Of a stretch of DNA of 36,005 nt, positions 25,563 through 32,127 are shown piece by piece (the stretch's first letter is position 1; each line of letters opens with the position of its first letter). This stretch comes from an uncultured bacterium (GTDB lineage Bacteria; Cyanobacteriota; Vampirovibrionia; Gastranaerophilales; Gastranaerophilaceae), in contig CASFGU010000068.1 of assembly GCA_949294395.1 (NCBI GenBank), positions 1 through 36,005 of the forward strand, read 5' to 3'. The translations under genes and the position numbers were made by a program. The notes beneath the pieces are model-generated. The model saw only the letters and a list, made by a program, of their open reading frames with translations, had not been told where the DNA came from and made no database searches.

Positions 25563-26368
25563 CTCAGTACCTCAAAAGCTTCTTTAACAACATTTTCTAT
25601 ATCCGGCATAAAGCCTTCTGTTTCTGTAGAAAGCCAGATAAGGTATTCAATATTTCCCGAAGGGCCTTTGATTGAAGAATAAGTCAGCCCTTTAACCGAA
25701 TACCCTGTAGTTATTGCAAAATCAACAACATTTTTTATAACTTCTGCATGAACCTTTTTATCTTTAACAACCCCGCCTTTTTCAACATTTTCCCTGCCAG
25801 CCTCAAACTGTGGTTTTATAAGACAAATCATTTCATGAAACTCCGGATTAAGCAGCTTTTTCAGATTGGCAATAACCTTGGTAAGAGAAATAAATGATAA
25901 ATCACTTACCAGTAAATCTGCGACCGGCTCATCTGTTGAGTAAATATCTTCATAAGCACAAATCTTCAGATTTGTGCGTTCAACAACCTTAACCCTTTTG
26001 TCAGCGCGAATTTTCCAGTCAAGTTGCCCGTAGCCGACATCAACAGCATAAACAAACTTTGCACCGTTTTGCAGAAGGCAGTCTGTAAAGCCGCCGGTAG
26101 AAGCACCGGCATCAAAGCAAATCCGCCCTTCCACTCTGACAGGGAATGTATCAAGTGCCTTTTTAAGCTTGAAACCTCCTCTGGATACGTAAGGCATTGA
26201 TTTTACAGTAATTTCATATTCTTTTTCCGGTGAAATTTGAAACCCAGCTTTTGTAATATATTCATCGTTAATTTTGACATGACCTGCAAGAATTGCAGAT
26301 GCAGCCTTGCTTTTTGTTTCAAAATATCCTAAATCAACGAGATATTTATCCAGTCTTTCCTTTTTCAT
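25559..26368 (-). CDS. tlyA: TlyA-family rRNA 2'-O-ribose methyltransferase
   Basis: 269 residues from ATG 26368. An N-terminal S4 RNA-binding domain (about 1-60: RLDKYLVDLGYFETKSKAASAILAG) joins an FtsJ-type Rossmann methyltransferase: FDAGASTGGFTDCLLQNGA binds SAM, YAVDVGYGQLDWKIR, LLVSDLSFISL and LIKPQFEAGRENV carry the catalytic Lys-Asp-Lys positions, and GPSGNIEYLIWL ends it. Relatives methylate 16S and/or 23S rRNA cytidines, and some are called haemolysins. An in-frame TTG upstream lies beyond the probable promoter (TGC-TATTTT, then 6 nt to ATG), so a leaderless start is proposed. Confidence 0.92.
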   Translation of the reverse strand: MKKERLDKYLVDLGYFETKSKAASAILAGHVKINDEYITKAGFQISPEKEYEITVKSMPYVSRGGFKLKKALDTFPVRVEGRICFDAGASTGGFTDCLLQNGAKFVYAVDVGYGQLDWKIRADKRVKVVERTNLKICAYEDIYSTDEPVADLLVSDLSFISLTKVIANLKKLLNPEFHEMICLIKPQFEAGRENVEKGGVVKDKKVHAEVIKNVVDFAITTGYSVKGLTYSSIKGPSGNIEYLIWLSTETEGFMPDIENVVKEAFEVLS

Positions 26369-26374
26369 ATTTTT

Positions 26375-26383
26375 AAAATAGCA
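26375..26383 (-). promoter_or_regulatory. Weak extended -10 before tlyA
   Basis: Minus strand: TGC followed by TATTTT (26380-26375), 6 nt, ATG 26368. The hexamer is poor by itself, but the spacing equals that before dnaE, tatD, mlaE and mazG. Confidence 0.35.
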
Positions 26384-26395
26384 CACTAATAACAT

Positions 26396-26562
26396 TTTTG
26401 CCAGATTAATAACCGCATGTATTTATTTTCTCAACACGCTCCCGCCCTGCTCCCGCTATCGTTTCGAAAACAAATACCTCAGCTCGACATTGTAAGATTA
26501 TAGTAAGCTCATTACGAATTAAAATCAAAGATTTCAGTCCTCACTCAAGCAATAGGCAAAAG
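26396..26562. other. Non-coding gap with GC-rich hairpin between tlyA and tatD
   Basis: Arms 26420-26430 and 26466-26476 pair at 10 of 11 positions and enclose a GC-rich 35-nt loop in which, on the minus strand, GCGGGAGC is repeated twice with a 3-nt gap. It is not followed by a T-run, so it is not a standard terminator of tatD. It could be a processed RNA end or a repeat element. The rest is AT-rich without features. Confidence 0.45.
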
Positions 26563-27333
26563 TTACATAAAGTAAACGGCCTCTGCATTACGAGAAGTTA
26601 CAGCTGCAACTTCCTCAAAAGTAATCCCGCGGAGTTTTGCAATTTCTTCCGCAACGAATTTTACATAAGCCGGCCGATTTTCTTTACCGCGGAAAGGCAC
26701 AGGGGTCAGATACGGCGCATCGGTTTCAAGAAGCAGCTTATCAAGCGAAATATCAACGGCAACCTCTTTCATCTTAACTGCATTCTTAAAAGTTACAACG
26801 CCGCCTAAAGCCAGATACCAGCCCTCTTTTATACATTCACGAGCAAACTCTACACTTCCTGAAAAACAGTGCATTACAATTTTTGATGATTTATTGTATT
26901 CTTTCAAAATATCAAAACTGTCCTTGTGCGCCTCTCTATCGTGTACGCAAATCGGGAGGTTAAGTTCATTTGCAAGTTTTATCTGCTTTATGAAAACCTC
27001 TTTTTGCAGATCATTAAAAGACTTATCCCAATAGTAATCCAGTCCGATTTCGCCTATACCGGCAATTTTTTCGGATTTAGAATACTCTTTTATTTTATCA
27101 ATAAGACTGTCATCCCAATCTTTTGCTTCTGACGGGTGAACACCTAGAAGACCATAAAGTTCATCATAACTATTTACAAGTTCATAAATCTTATCCAAAT
27201 CCTGCGGGGAAGCGCATGGAACTATTATCTTTTTAACACCTGCCTCTTTTGCATTTTTTATTGCATCCTCAACGCTTATCTCCTCAAGCATATCAACATG
27301 TGAATGCGTGTCAATCAAATATGTTTCATTCAT
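26563..27333 (-). CDS. tatD: TatD-family metal-dependent DNase/hydrolase
   Basis: 256 residues of the amidohydrolase-like TIM barrel. Metal ligands: DTHSHVDM (H10, H12), a Glu in GIGEIGLDYYW, His in ICVHDREAH and IVMHCFSGS, and Asp in LETDAPYLTP, with the C-terminal PFRGKENRPAYV signature. TatD proteins are 3'-5' exonucleases or quality-control nucleases in the cytosol. No tatA/B/C is nearby. It is divergent from gatD with 45 nt between start codons; a TGG-TATAAT extended -10 ends 6 nt before the ATG. Confidence 0.94.
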   Translation of the reverse strand: MNETYLIDTHSHVDMLEEISVEDAIKNAKEAGVKKIIVPCASPQDLDKIYELVNSYDELYGLLGVHPSEAKDWDDSLIDKIKEYSKSEKIAGIGEIGLDYYWDKSFNDLQKEVFIKQIKLANELNLPICVHDREAHKDSFDILKEYNKSSKIVMHCFSGSVEFARECIKEGWYLALGGVVTFKNAVKMKEVAVDISLDKLLLETDAPYLTPVPFRGKENRPAYVKFVAEEIAKLRGITFEEVAAVTSRNAEAVYFM

Positions 27334-27339
27334 ATAACA

Positions 27340-27348
27340 ATTATACCA
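27340..27348 (-). promoter_or_regulatory. Extended -10 promoter before tatD
   Basis: Minus strand: TGG then TATAAT (27345-27340), 6 nt to ATG 27333; CCCGTG overlaps the extended part. It overlaps the -35 zone of the divergent gatD promoter, so the two may compete. Confidence 0.6.
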
Positions 27349-27364
27349 CGGGTGAAATTTGTGA

Positions 27365-27370
27365 TATAAT
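27365..27370 (+). promoter_or_regulatory. -10 promoter element before gatD
   Basis: TATAAT preceded by TGA, 8 nt before ATG 27379; TTATAC at 27341-27346 is a possible weak -35 (18-nt spacer). No Shine-Dalgarno lies between, so a leaderless or near-leaderless mRNA is expected. Confidence 0.6.
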
Positions 27371-27378
27371 TAATTTGT

Positions 27379-28113
27379 ATGGAAATCAGAGCTTTAAAAA
27401 TTTCAATAGCACATCTTTATCCGGAATTGTTAAATCTTTACGGCGATATTGGCAATATTATTACCCTTAAAAAACGCTGTGAATGGCGCGGAATTGAGGT
27501 TGAATTTGAAGAAATCCATACAAAAGATACTATAAAAGAACATGACCTGTATTTTATCGGCGGCGGACAGGACAAGCAGCAGGAAGAAGTTGCAGACATT
27601 CTATATTCACACAAATCTTTTTTAACAGAGGAACGCAACCGCGGGGCGGTATTTTTAGGAATTTGCGGCGGGTATCAGCTTTTCGGACACTATTACCAGC
27701 CTCATGACAAGGAAAAACTAAAAGGCATAAGCCTTATGGATGCCTACACGGTTGCAGGACACAAAAGGTTTATAGGAAATGTTACGGCAAAGGCAGACTT
27801 TCTTACCCCCAAAACTCTTGTCGGGTTTGAAAATCACAGCGGGCTTACCTATCTTCAGGGAGAAACAAAACCGCTGGCAACAGTAACAACAGGCTACGGA
27901 AACAACGGTCAGGATAAAACAGAAGGCGCACGGTATAAAAACGTTTTCGGAACATATCTTCACGGCTCTTTTCTGCCCAAAAACCCTCACTTTGCAGATT
28001 ATTTGATAGAATTGGCCATCGAAAAACGTTGCGGCGAAAAAATAAAACTTCAGCCGCTTGATGATAAAATAGAAATGGAAACACACAATTCCTTAATAAA
28101 TAAAGCTTATTAA
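27379..28113 (+). CDS. gatD: Class I glutamine amidotransferase, GatD-like (lipid II isoglutaminyl synthase subunit)
   Basis: 244 residues, CobB/CobQ-like type 1 glutaminase. The start LKISIAHLYPELLNLYGDIGNI is characteristic of GatD; the nucleophile is C96 in LGICGGYQLFG and the His is H195 in GTYLHGSFLPKNPHFAD. With MurT, GatD amidates D-Glu of lipid II to D-isoglutamine in the cytosol. murT is normally next door but is not in this window, so either MurT is elsewhere or this protein serves another amidation. Downstream mlaE has its own promoter and is not clearly co-transcribed. Confidence 0.88.
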   Translation: MEIRALKISIAHLYPELLNLYGDIGNIITLKKRCEWRGIEVEFEEIHTKDTIKEHDLYFIGGGQDKQQEEVADILYSHKSFLTEERNRGAVFLGICGGYQLFGHYYQPHDKEKLKGISLMDAYTVAGHKRFIGNVTAKADFLTPKTLVGFENHSGLTYLQGETKPLATVTTGYGNNGQDKTEGARYKNVFGTYLHGSFLPKNPHFADYLIELAIEKRCGEKIKLQPLDDKIEMETHNSLINKAY

Positions 28114-28143
28114 TTGACTTTAAACTTTAATTTTTAGTATAAT
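28114..28143 (+). promoter_or_regulatory. Promoter of mlaE-mlaF
   Basis: TTGACT (28114-28119), an 18-nt spacer, TATAAT (28138-28143), then 6 nt and the ATG at 28150. AAGGA is present but only 1-2 nt from the ATG and would largely be untranscribed, again pointing to a leaderless start. Confidence 0.72.
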
Positions 28144-28149
28144 TAAGGA

Positions 28150-28959
28150 ATGGGAGCGTTCAAAAAATACTTTAGACAATCGGCAACATATAAGATTTAC
28201 AAAGGTCTTAGCGAAGAAATTGTTGATTTTCTGAATACACTCGGAGGAATTGTTCAGAACGGGTTTGCAGCGCTGAAATACATCCTCGCATTTCAAATTA
28301 ACCCTAAAGAATTTATGTGGCAGTGCGAACGATTTGGAATAAGTTCACTCCCGATTACGCTTTCAATTGTTGGAATGACCTCCATAATTGTAGCATCTCA
28401 GGTTGCTTCAGAGATGGTAAAACAGGGCGGAGGACATTTTGTCGGGCTTTTGATGACAATTCTTATCATAAGAGAAGTTGGCGCAATTATGTCAGGGTTT
28501 GCTATAATTTCAATGATAGGCTCCTCAATAGCCTCTGAAATCGCTACAATGCGTGTAACAGAACAAATTGATGCCCTGAAAGTTTTGAAAGTAGATCCCG
28601 TAAAGTATCTTTTTGTGCCTCGAATATTAGCTGGTTTATTTATGATGCCGGTTGTAGTGATTATTGCTTCAATTGTAGGCGTGCTTGCAGGGGCTGTAAC
28701 CACAACTATGACCACAGAACTCGGATACAGAGCCTATTTTGACTCTGCCTGGCTCGGCGTTTATATGAAAGATTTAAGCGTTAGCCTTTTAAAATCTATA
28801 TGCTTCGGCGGCACAATCGCTCTTATCAGCTGCGCCTGCGGCTATGCTGCAAAAGGCGGTGCCAAGGGTGTCGGAATTGCAACAACAAAGGCTGTTGTCT
28901 GGTCTTTTGTTGCTATTGTAATATGGGATATGATTTTTGCAATTATATTCTTCTTTTAA
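28150..28959 (+). CDS. mlaE: MlaE-family ABC transporter permease (lipid trafficking)
   Basis: 269 residues with an N-terminal amphipathic part and five or six membrane helices from about residue 70. Family motifs: GMTSIIVASQVASEM, REVGAIMSGFAIISMIGSSIASEIATMRVTEQIDALKVL, DPVKYLFVPRILA. It is the inner-membrane permease of the Mla/TGD phospholipid transport system between inner and outer membranes. It is followed 16 nt later by the ATPase, but no MlaD, MlaC or MlaB is adjacent, similar to the scattered arrangement known in cyanobacteria. Confidence 0.92.
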   Translation: MGAFKKYFRQSATYKIYKGLSEEIVDFLNTLGGIVQNGFAALKYILAFQINPKEFMWQCERFGISSLPITLSIVGMTSIIVASQVASEMVKQGGGHFVGLLMTILIIREVGAIMSGFAIISMIGSSIASEIATMRVTEQIDALKVLKVDPVKYLFVPRILAGLFMMPVVVIIASIVGVLAGAVTTTMTTELGYRAYFDSAWLGVYMKDLSVSLLKSICFGGTIALISCACGYAAKGGAKGVGIATTKAVVWSFVAIVIWDMIFAIIFFF

Positions 28960-28975
28960 TAATAAAGGATAATTT

Positions 28976-29695
28976 ATGAGTATTGAAGTTAAAAATCTTG
29001 TAAAAATATTTGATGATAAAAAAGTTATAGATAACGTGTCATTCAGGGTTGAGGACGGTGAAACCCTTGCAATAGTCGGGTTCAGCGGCTCCGGCAAAAG
29101 CACCATCCTGAAACTTATCTGCGGTCTGATTGAAAAAGACGGCGGAGAAATTATTACATCAGAAGGGGACATTGCTATGGTGTTTCAGTACTCTGCATTA
29201 TTTGATTCACTGGATGTTGCGGATAACATTTCCTTTGCACTGCGCGAACGACGCGAACTCCGTAATAAATATACAGAAGATGAGCTTCATCAAATAGTTG
29301 AACAAAAGCTTGAACTTGTCGGCTTAAAAGGAATTGAGAATAAATTTCCTTCTGAACTTTCAGGCGGTATGCAAAAACGTGTAAGCTTTGCGCGCGCAAT
29401 TGTCACAGAGCCGAAAACAATTCTCTATGATGAGCCGACAGCAGGACTTGACCCTATATCTTCTACACTTATAGAAGATTACATAGTAAGACTCAAGCAG
29501 GAAACAAACGCCGCCTCAATTGTCGTAACCCACCAGATGTCAACAATTATGCGAACGGCAAACAAAATAATCATGCTTTATGACGGGAAAATAGTGTTCG
29601 CCGGAACTCCGGAAGAAATGCTGAGACAGGACACCCCGTACACAAAACAGTTTGTAACAGCCTCACTGGAAGGCCCTATGAAAATGATTGCTTAA
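28976..29695 (+). CDS. mlaF: MlaF-family ABC transporter ATPase
   Basis: 239 residues. Walker A GFSGSGKST (35-43), Q-loop VFQYSALFDSLDV, signature LSGGMQKRVSFARA (about 138), Walker B TILYDEPTAGLDP, and switch His in VVTHQMST. The segment ALFDSLDVADNISF is typical of MlaF. It powers lipid transfer through the neighbouring MlaE. Ribosome site AAAGGA 7-8 nt upstream. Confidence 0.93.
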   Translation: MSIEVKNLVKIFDDKKVIDNVSFRVEDGETLAIVGFSGSGKSTILKLICGLIEKDGGEIITSEGDIAMVFQYSALFDSLDVADNISFALRERRELRNKYTEDELHQIVEQKLELVGLKGIENKFPSELSGGMQKRVSFARAIVTEPKTILYDEPTAGLDPISSTLIEDYIVRLKQETNAASIVVTHQMSTIMRTANKIIMLYDGKIVFAGTPEEMLRQDTPYTKQFVTASLEGPMKMIA

Positions 29696-29719
29696 AAATT
29701 AAGAAAAGAGGATATTTAT

Positions 29720-30988
29720 ATGAAAAAAGGAGAAAATTTAGCAGAAAAACTTTTTAACAAAGATGTAATGTCGCTTGACACTTATATTATGTTTAAGCTA
29801 AAAGAAAAAACCGAACAGTTAAAACCGGATTTAATAAAGAGAAACAGAGCACCGATTTCTTTATCAATGGGTGCCCCGACAGCTGCTCCGCCAAAAGAAC
29901 TTCTTGATAAACTTAAAGAGGTTCTTGATGAGGATGGAATTCATCTTTATTCAACCCCGAAGGGCGAAGCTTACTTTAGAAAAGCAATAGCAGAAAGGAT
30001 GAAAAACCGTTTCGGCGTAGAACTTAACCCTGACACTGAAATATTTTCGCTTATGGGTTCTAAAGAAGGAATTGCAAACCTTGTGAGATTTTTGATTACA
30101 CCTAAAGAAAACAGGCTGGAAAAAGATATTATTCTTGTTCCTGATCCTGGGTATGCTTCATACCTGCAGTTTGTACAGTGCTCGGGCGGAATCGCGTATC
30201 CGATGCCTTTGACTTACGAAAACGATTTCAAGCCAAATCTTGACGAAATCTTTGATAAACTCATCAAAGACGGCTATAATCCGGATAATGTTAAGGCTCT
30301 TATTATAAATTACCCGAACAACCCGCTCGGTGTAAGCACCACAAAAGAATACGCAAAATCAGTAATTGAGTTTTGCAAAAAACACGAAATTCTTTTAATT
30401 TCTGATGCTGCATACTGCGACTTATACTTTGACGAAAACGAAAAGCCTTTCAGCATCTTTGAATTAGACGGGGCAAAAGACATTGCTGTTGAATTTTTCA
30501 GTCTTTCAAAACCTTACGCGATAACCGGCTGGCGCTTGGGCTGGGTCTGCGGAAATAAGGAAATTGTACAGCGGCTTGGAAAAGGTAAATCAACCATCGA
30601 CAACGGGATTTTCAAGGCGCTGCAGAAGGCATGTGCATACATACTTAACTCTGAAGCCGGCGACAGGTACATTGAAGAAGGCAACAAAAACTACAAACAC
30701 AAACAGGCAATCATTGCAAAAGGATTTAAAGAACTCGGCTGGCCGATAGATGAAGCTAAAGTTCCGCACACAACCTTCTACCTCTGGCTGCCGGTACCTG
30801 CAAGATACTCCTCGGCATTTGATTTTTGCGCGGATGTCTTAGAAAAATCAGGAGTTGTTCTTGTTCCCGGCAACGCGTTCGGCGCACACGGCGAGGGATT
30901 TTTCAGATTGTCATTCGTATGCAGCGATGAACAGCTTCAGGAAGTAATAGACAGGTTTAAAGCAGACGGATTTTATTTCAATAAATAA
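29720..30988 (+). CDS. Class I/II PLP-dependent aminotransferase
   Basis: 422 residues, fold type I aminotransferase. Visible: NYPNNPLG (substrate and PLP-binding Asn), ISDAAYCDLYFD (Asp binding pyridine N), the PLP lysine within FFSLSKPYAITGWRLGW near residue 260, and a C-terminal FRLSFVCSD with the substrate-carboxylate Arg. The sequence resembles the aspartate/LL-diaminopimelate aminotransferase group, and DapL is the route used by cyanobacterial relatives, but the N-terminus is not the classic DapL one, so aspartate or alanine aminotransferase remain possible. AGAGGA before the ATG; 24 nt from mlaF, likely the same transcript. Ended by a shared terminator at 31112. Confidence 0.88.
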   Translation: MKKGENLAEKLFNKDVMSLDTYIMFKLKEKTEQLKPDLIKRNRAPISLSMGAPTAAPPKELLDKLKEVLDEDGIHLYSTPKGEAYFRKAIAERMKNRFGVELNPDTEIFSLMGSKEGIANLVRFLITPKENRLEKDIILVPDPGYASYLQFVQCSGGIAYPMPLTYENDFKPNLDEIFDKLIKDGYNPDNVKALIINYPNNPLGVSTTKEYAKSVIEFCKKHEILLISDAAYCDLYFDENEKPFSIFELDGAKDIAVEFFSLSKPYAITGWRLGWVCGNKEIVQRLGKGKSTIDNGIFKALQKACAYILNSEAGDRYIEEGNKNYKHKQAIIAKGFKELGWPIDEAKVPHTTFYLWLPVPARYSSAFDFCADVLEKSGVVLVPGNAFGAHGEGFFRLSFVCSDEQLQEVIDRFKADGFYFNK

Positions 30989-31034
30989 ACATTAATTAAA
31001 ATCCCCGTTTACACCGGATATACAAATATTGTTA

Positions 31035-31053
31035 TGCTGAATTTAGTTCAGCA
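31035..31053. repeat. Short palindromic intergenic repeat
   Basis: TGCTGAA-TTTAG-TTCAGCA, a perfect 7-bp hairpin followed by TCTC. It is like the GAGATGCTGAA-type intergenic repeats I recall from several bacterial genomes. Only one copy is seen here. Confidence 0.4.
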
Positions 31054-31111
31054 TCTCTCTGAAATTATCCGCCGTCAGCGTTAGGCATTTTGCACGAAAA
31101 CAGAAACACTA

Positions 31112-31150
31112 AAAACTCCGGTTTATATAGCTAACCGGAGTTTTATTTAT
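31112..31150. terminator. Bidirectional terminator between aminotransferase and convergent operon
   Basis: AAAACTCCGGTT (31112-31123) pairs perfectly with AACCGGAGTTTT (31133-31144), 12 bp with a 9-nt loop, and A/T runs on both sides. It serves the plus-strand aminotransferase and the minus-strand operon whose end is at 31176. Confidence 0.93.
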
Positions 31151-31175
31151 ATTAACTGCAATTACGACTGAATTA

Positions 31176-31541
31176 TTAGCAGCTTAGAGCCATTAATGCT
31201 TTTACTGAACGTGCATTATCTCTGACTTCTTCTTCAGAGTGGTTTTCAACTGTATCTTCAAGAATTTTGATTGCTTCTGTTTTGTCATCAAGAGCAAGCA
31301 ATTCATTAATTGTACTCATGGCAACGAGTGTGCTTAAATCGTTAATACCTTTGCCTTGATTAGAGATAACAACTTCGAGTGAATCGTGCACATTCTTTTT
31401 AACAAGAGCGCGCGAGGTCATTTCTCTAACCTCATCAATTGAAGAATTTGTTCCTACTTCGTTCAGAACTCTGATAGAATCAGGATCCTGATGAATTGCT
31501 AAAGCATCAATAATATTTTTAACGTTTCTTCTGTCCATCAT
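31176..31541 (-). CDS. Small HEAT-like helical repeat protein
   Basis: 121 residues, all helical in appearance, with a repeating pattern such as DPDSIRVLNEVGTNSSIDEVREMTSRAL and later KTEAIKILEDTVENHSEEEVRDNARSVKALMAL that resembles HEAT or armadillo-type repeats. No signal, no membrane part. Probably a protein-protein adaptor. AAGGAGGAT lies 4 nt before ATG 31541; a second ATG at 31538 is equally possible. It is 9 nt downstream of the SFxG-motif gene in the same operon, so the two may act together. Function unknown. Confidence 0.82.
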   Translation of the reverse strand: MMDRRNVKNIIDALAIHQDPDSIRVLNEVGTNSSIDEVREMTSRALVKKNVHDSLEVVISNQGKGINDLSTLVAMSTINELLALDDKTEAIKILEDTVENHSEEEVRDNARSVKALMALSC

Positions 31542-31550
31542 CTATCCTCC

Positions 31551-32003
31551 TTAAGCCGCAACTGAAAGCCCGAGCTCATTTTTCAACATAGTTTCAAGCT
31601 GAGCCGGTTCTTTTTTAACGTAATTATTAACAATCATATTATCCTGCATTGCATTCCAGCTTTCTTTAAAAGTTTTAACCGGGTTTGCAATAGAGATTTC
31701 AATTTCATTTAACTTGTTCCAGCCGCCGATTACGCTGTCTTTAACCTTTTTGCCGAATTCAGCAACAGATTCAATGCCGGAACGGATTTTTGCACCTATG
31801 TTAGAAATTGAACTAACAAGCGCACTGGCTTTTAATTTACCTGTAAAACTTGTTTTGTCCTTTGTTTCAAAAACATCAGCTGTTAAAACGTTACCTTTGA
31901 AAGAAGTAGCAGCGAACGGATTTGAAGTTCTGGACACAACTTTTTCGTGCTTTGTCGAATTAAACAGACGTTCACGAACCGCATCAATTGAAAAACTTCC
32001 CAT
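31551..32003 (-). CDS. SFxG-motif protein of unknown function
   Basis: 150 residues, soluble. It contains the motif twice: ATSFKGNV near residues 33-40 and KTSFTGKL near 50-57, the same type as SFSGN in the protein at 10582. The rest is helical with amphipathic segments (AKIRSGIESVAEFGKKVKDSVIGGWNKL). No signal peptide. GAGAGGA about 9 nt before the ATG is the ribosome site, in a leader of about 27 nt from the -10 at 32038. First gene of the two-gene operon. I recognise no domain. Confidence 0.82.
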   Translation of the reverse strand: MGSFSIDAVRERLFNSTKHEKVVSRTSNPFAATSFKGNVLTADVFETKDKTSFTGKLKASALVSSISNIGAKIRSGIESVAEFGKKVKDSVIGGWNKLNEIEISIANPVKTFKESWNAMQDNMIVNNYVKKEPAQLETMLKNELGLSVAA

Positions 32004-32037
32004 TATATAATCCTCTCTCTCTATGTAAATACTTTAC

Positions 32038-32043
32038 ATTATA
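32038..32043 (-). promoter_or_regulatory. -10 of the SFxG/HEAT-like operon
   Basis: TATAAT on the minus strand 34 nt before the ATG at 32003; the -35 is unclear. It is followed by a GAGA-rich leader with the ribosome site. Confidence 0.5.
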
Positions 32044-32127
32044 AGGATAGCATAACTTTGTATATATCAATCAACCTTTTGGTGTATTGTTTGAAAAAAT
32101 ACTTATACTTTAGTTGCAAATTTAAAA

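Noticed and set aside
8474..26418. TTAATAACCGCAT present at 8474-8486 and again at 26406-26418
   Set aside because: A 13-base match is expected by chance a few times in a 36-kb window, and the flanks do not match.
26406..26476. Intrinsic terminator for tatD
   Set aside because: The hairpin has no following T-run on the minus strand, and its GC-rich part is in the loop rather than the stem.
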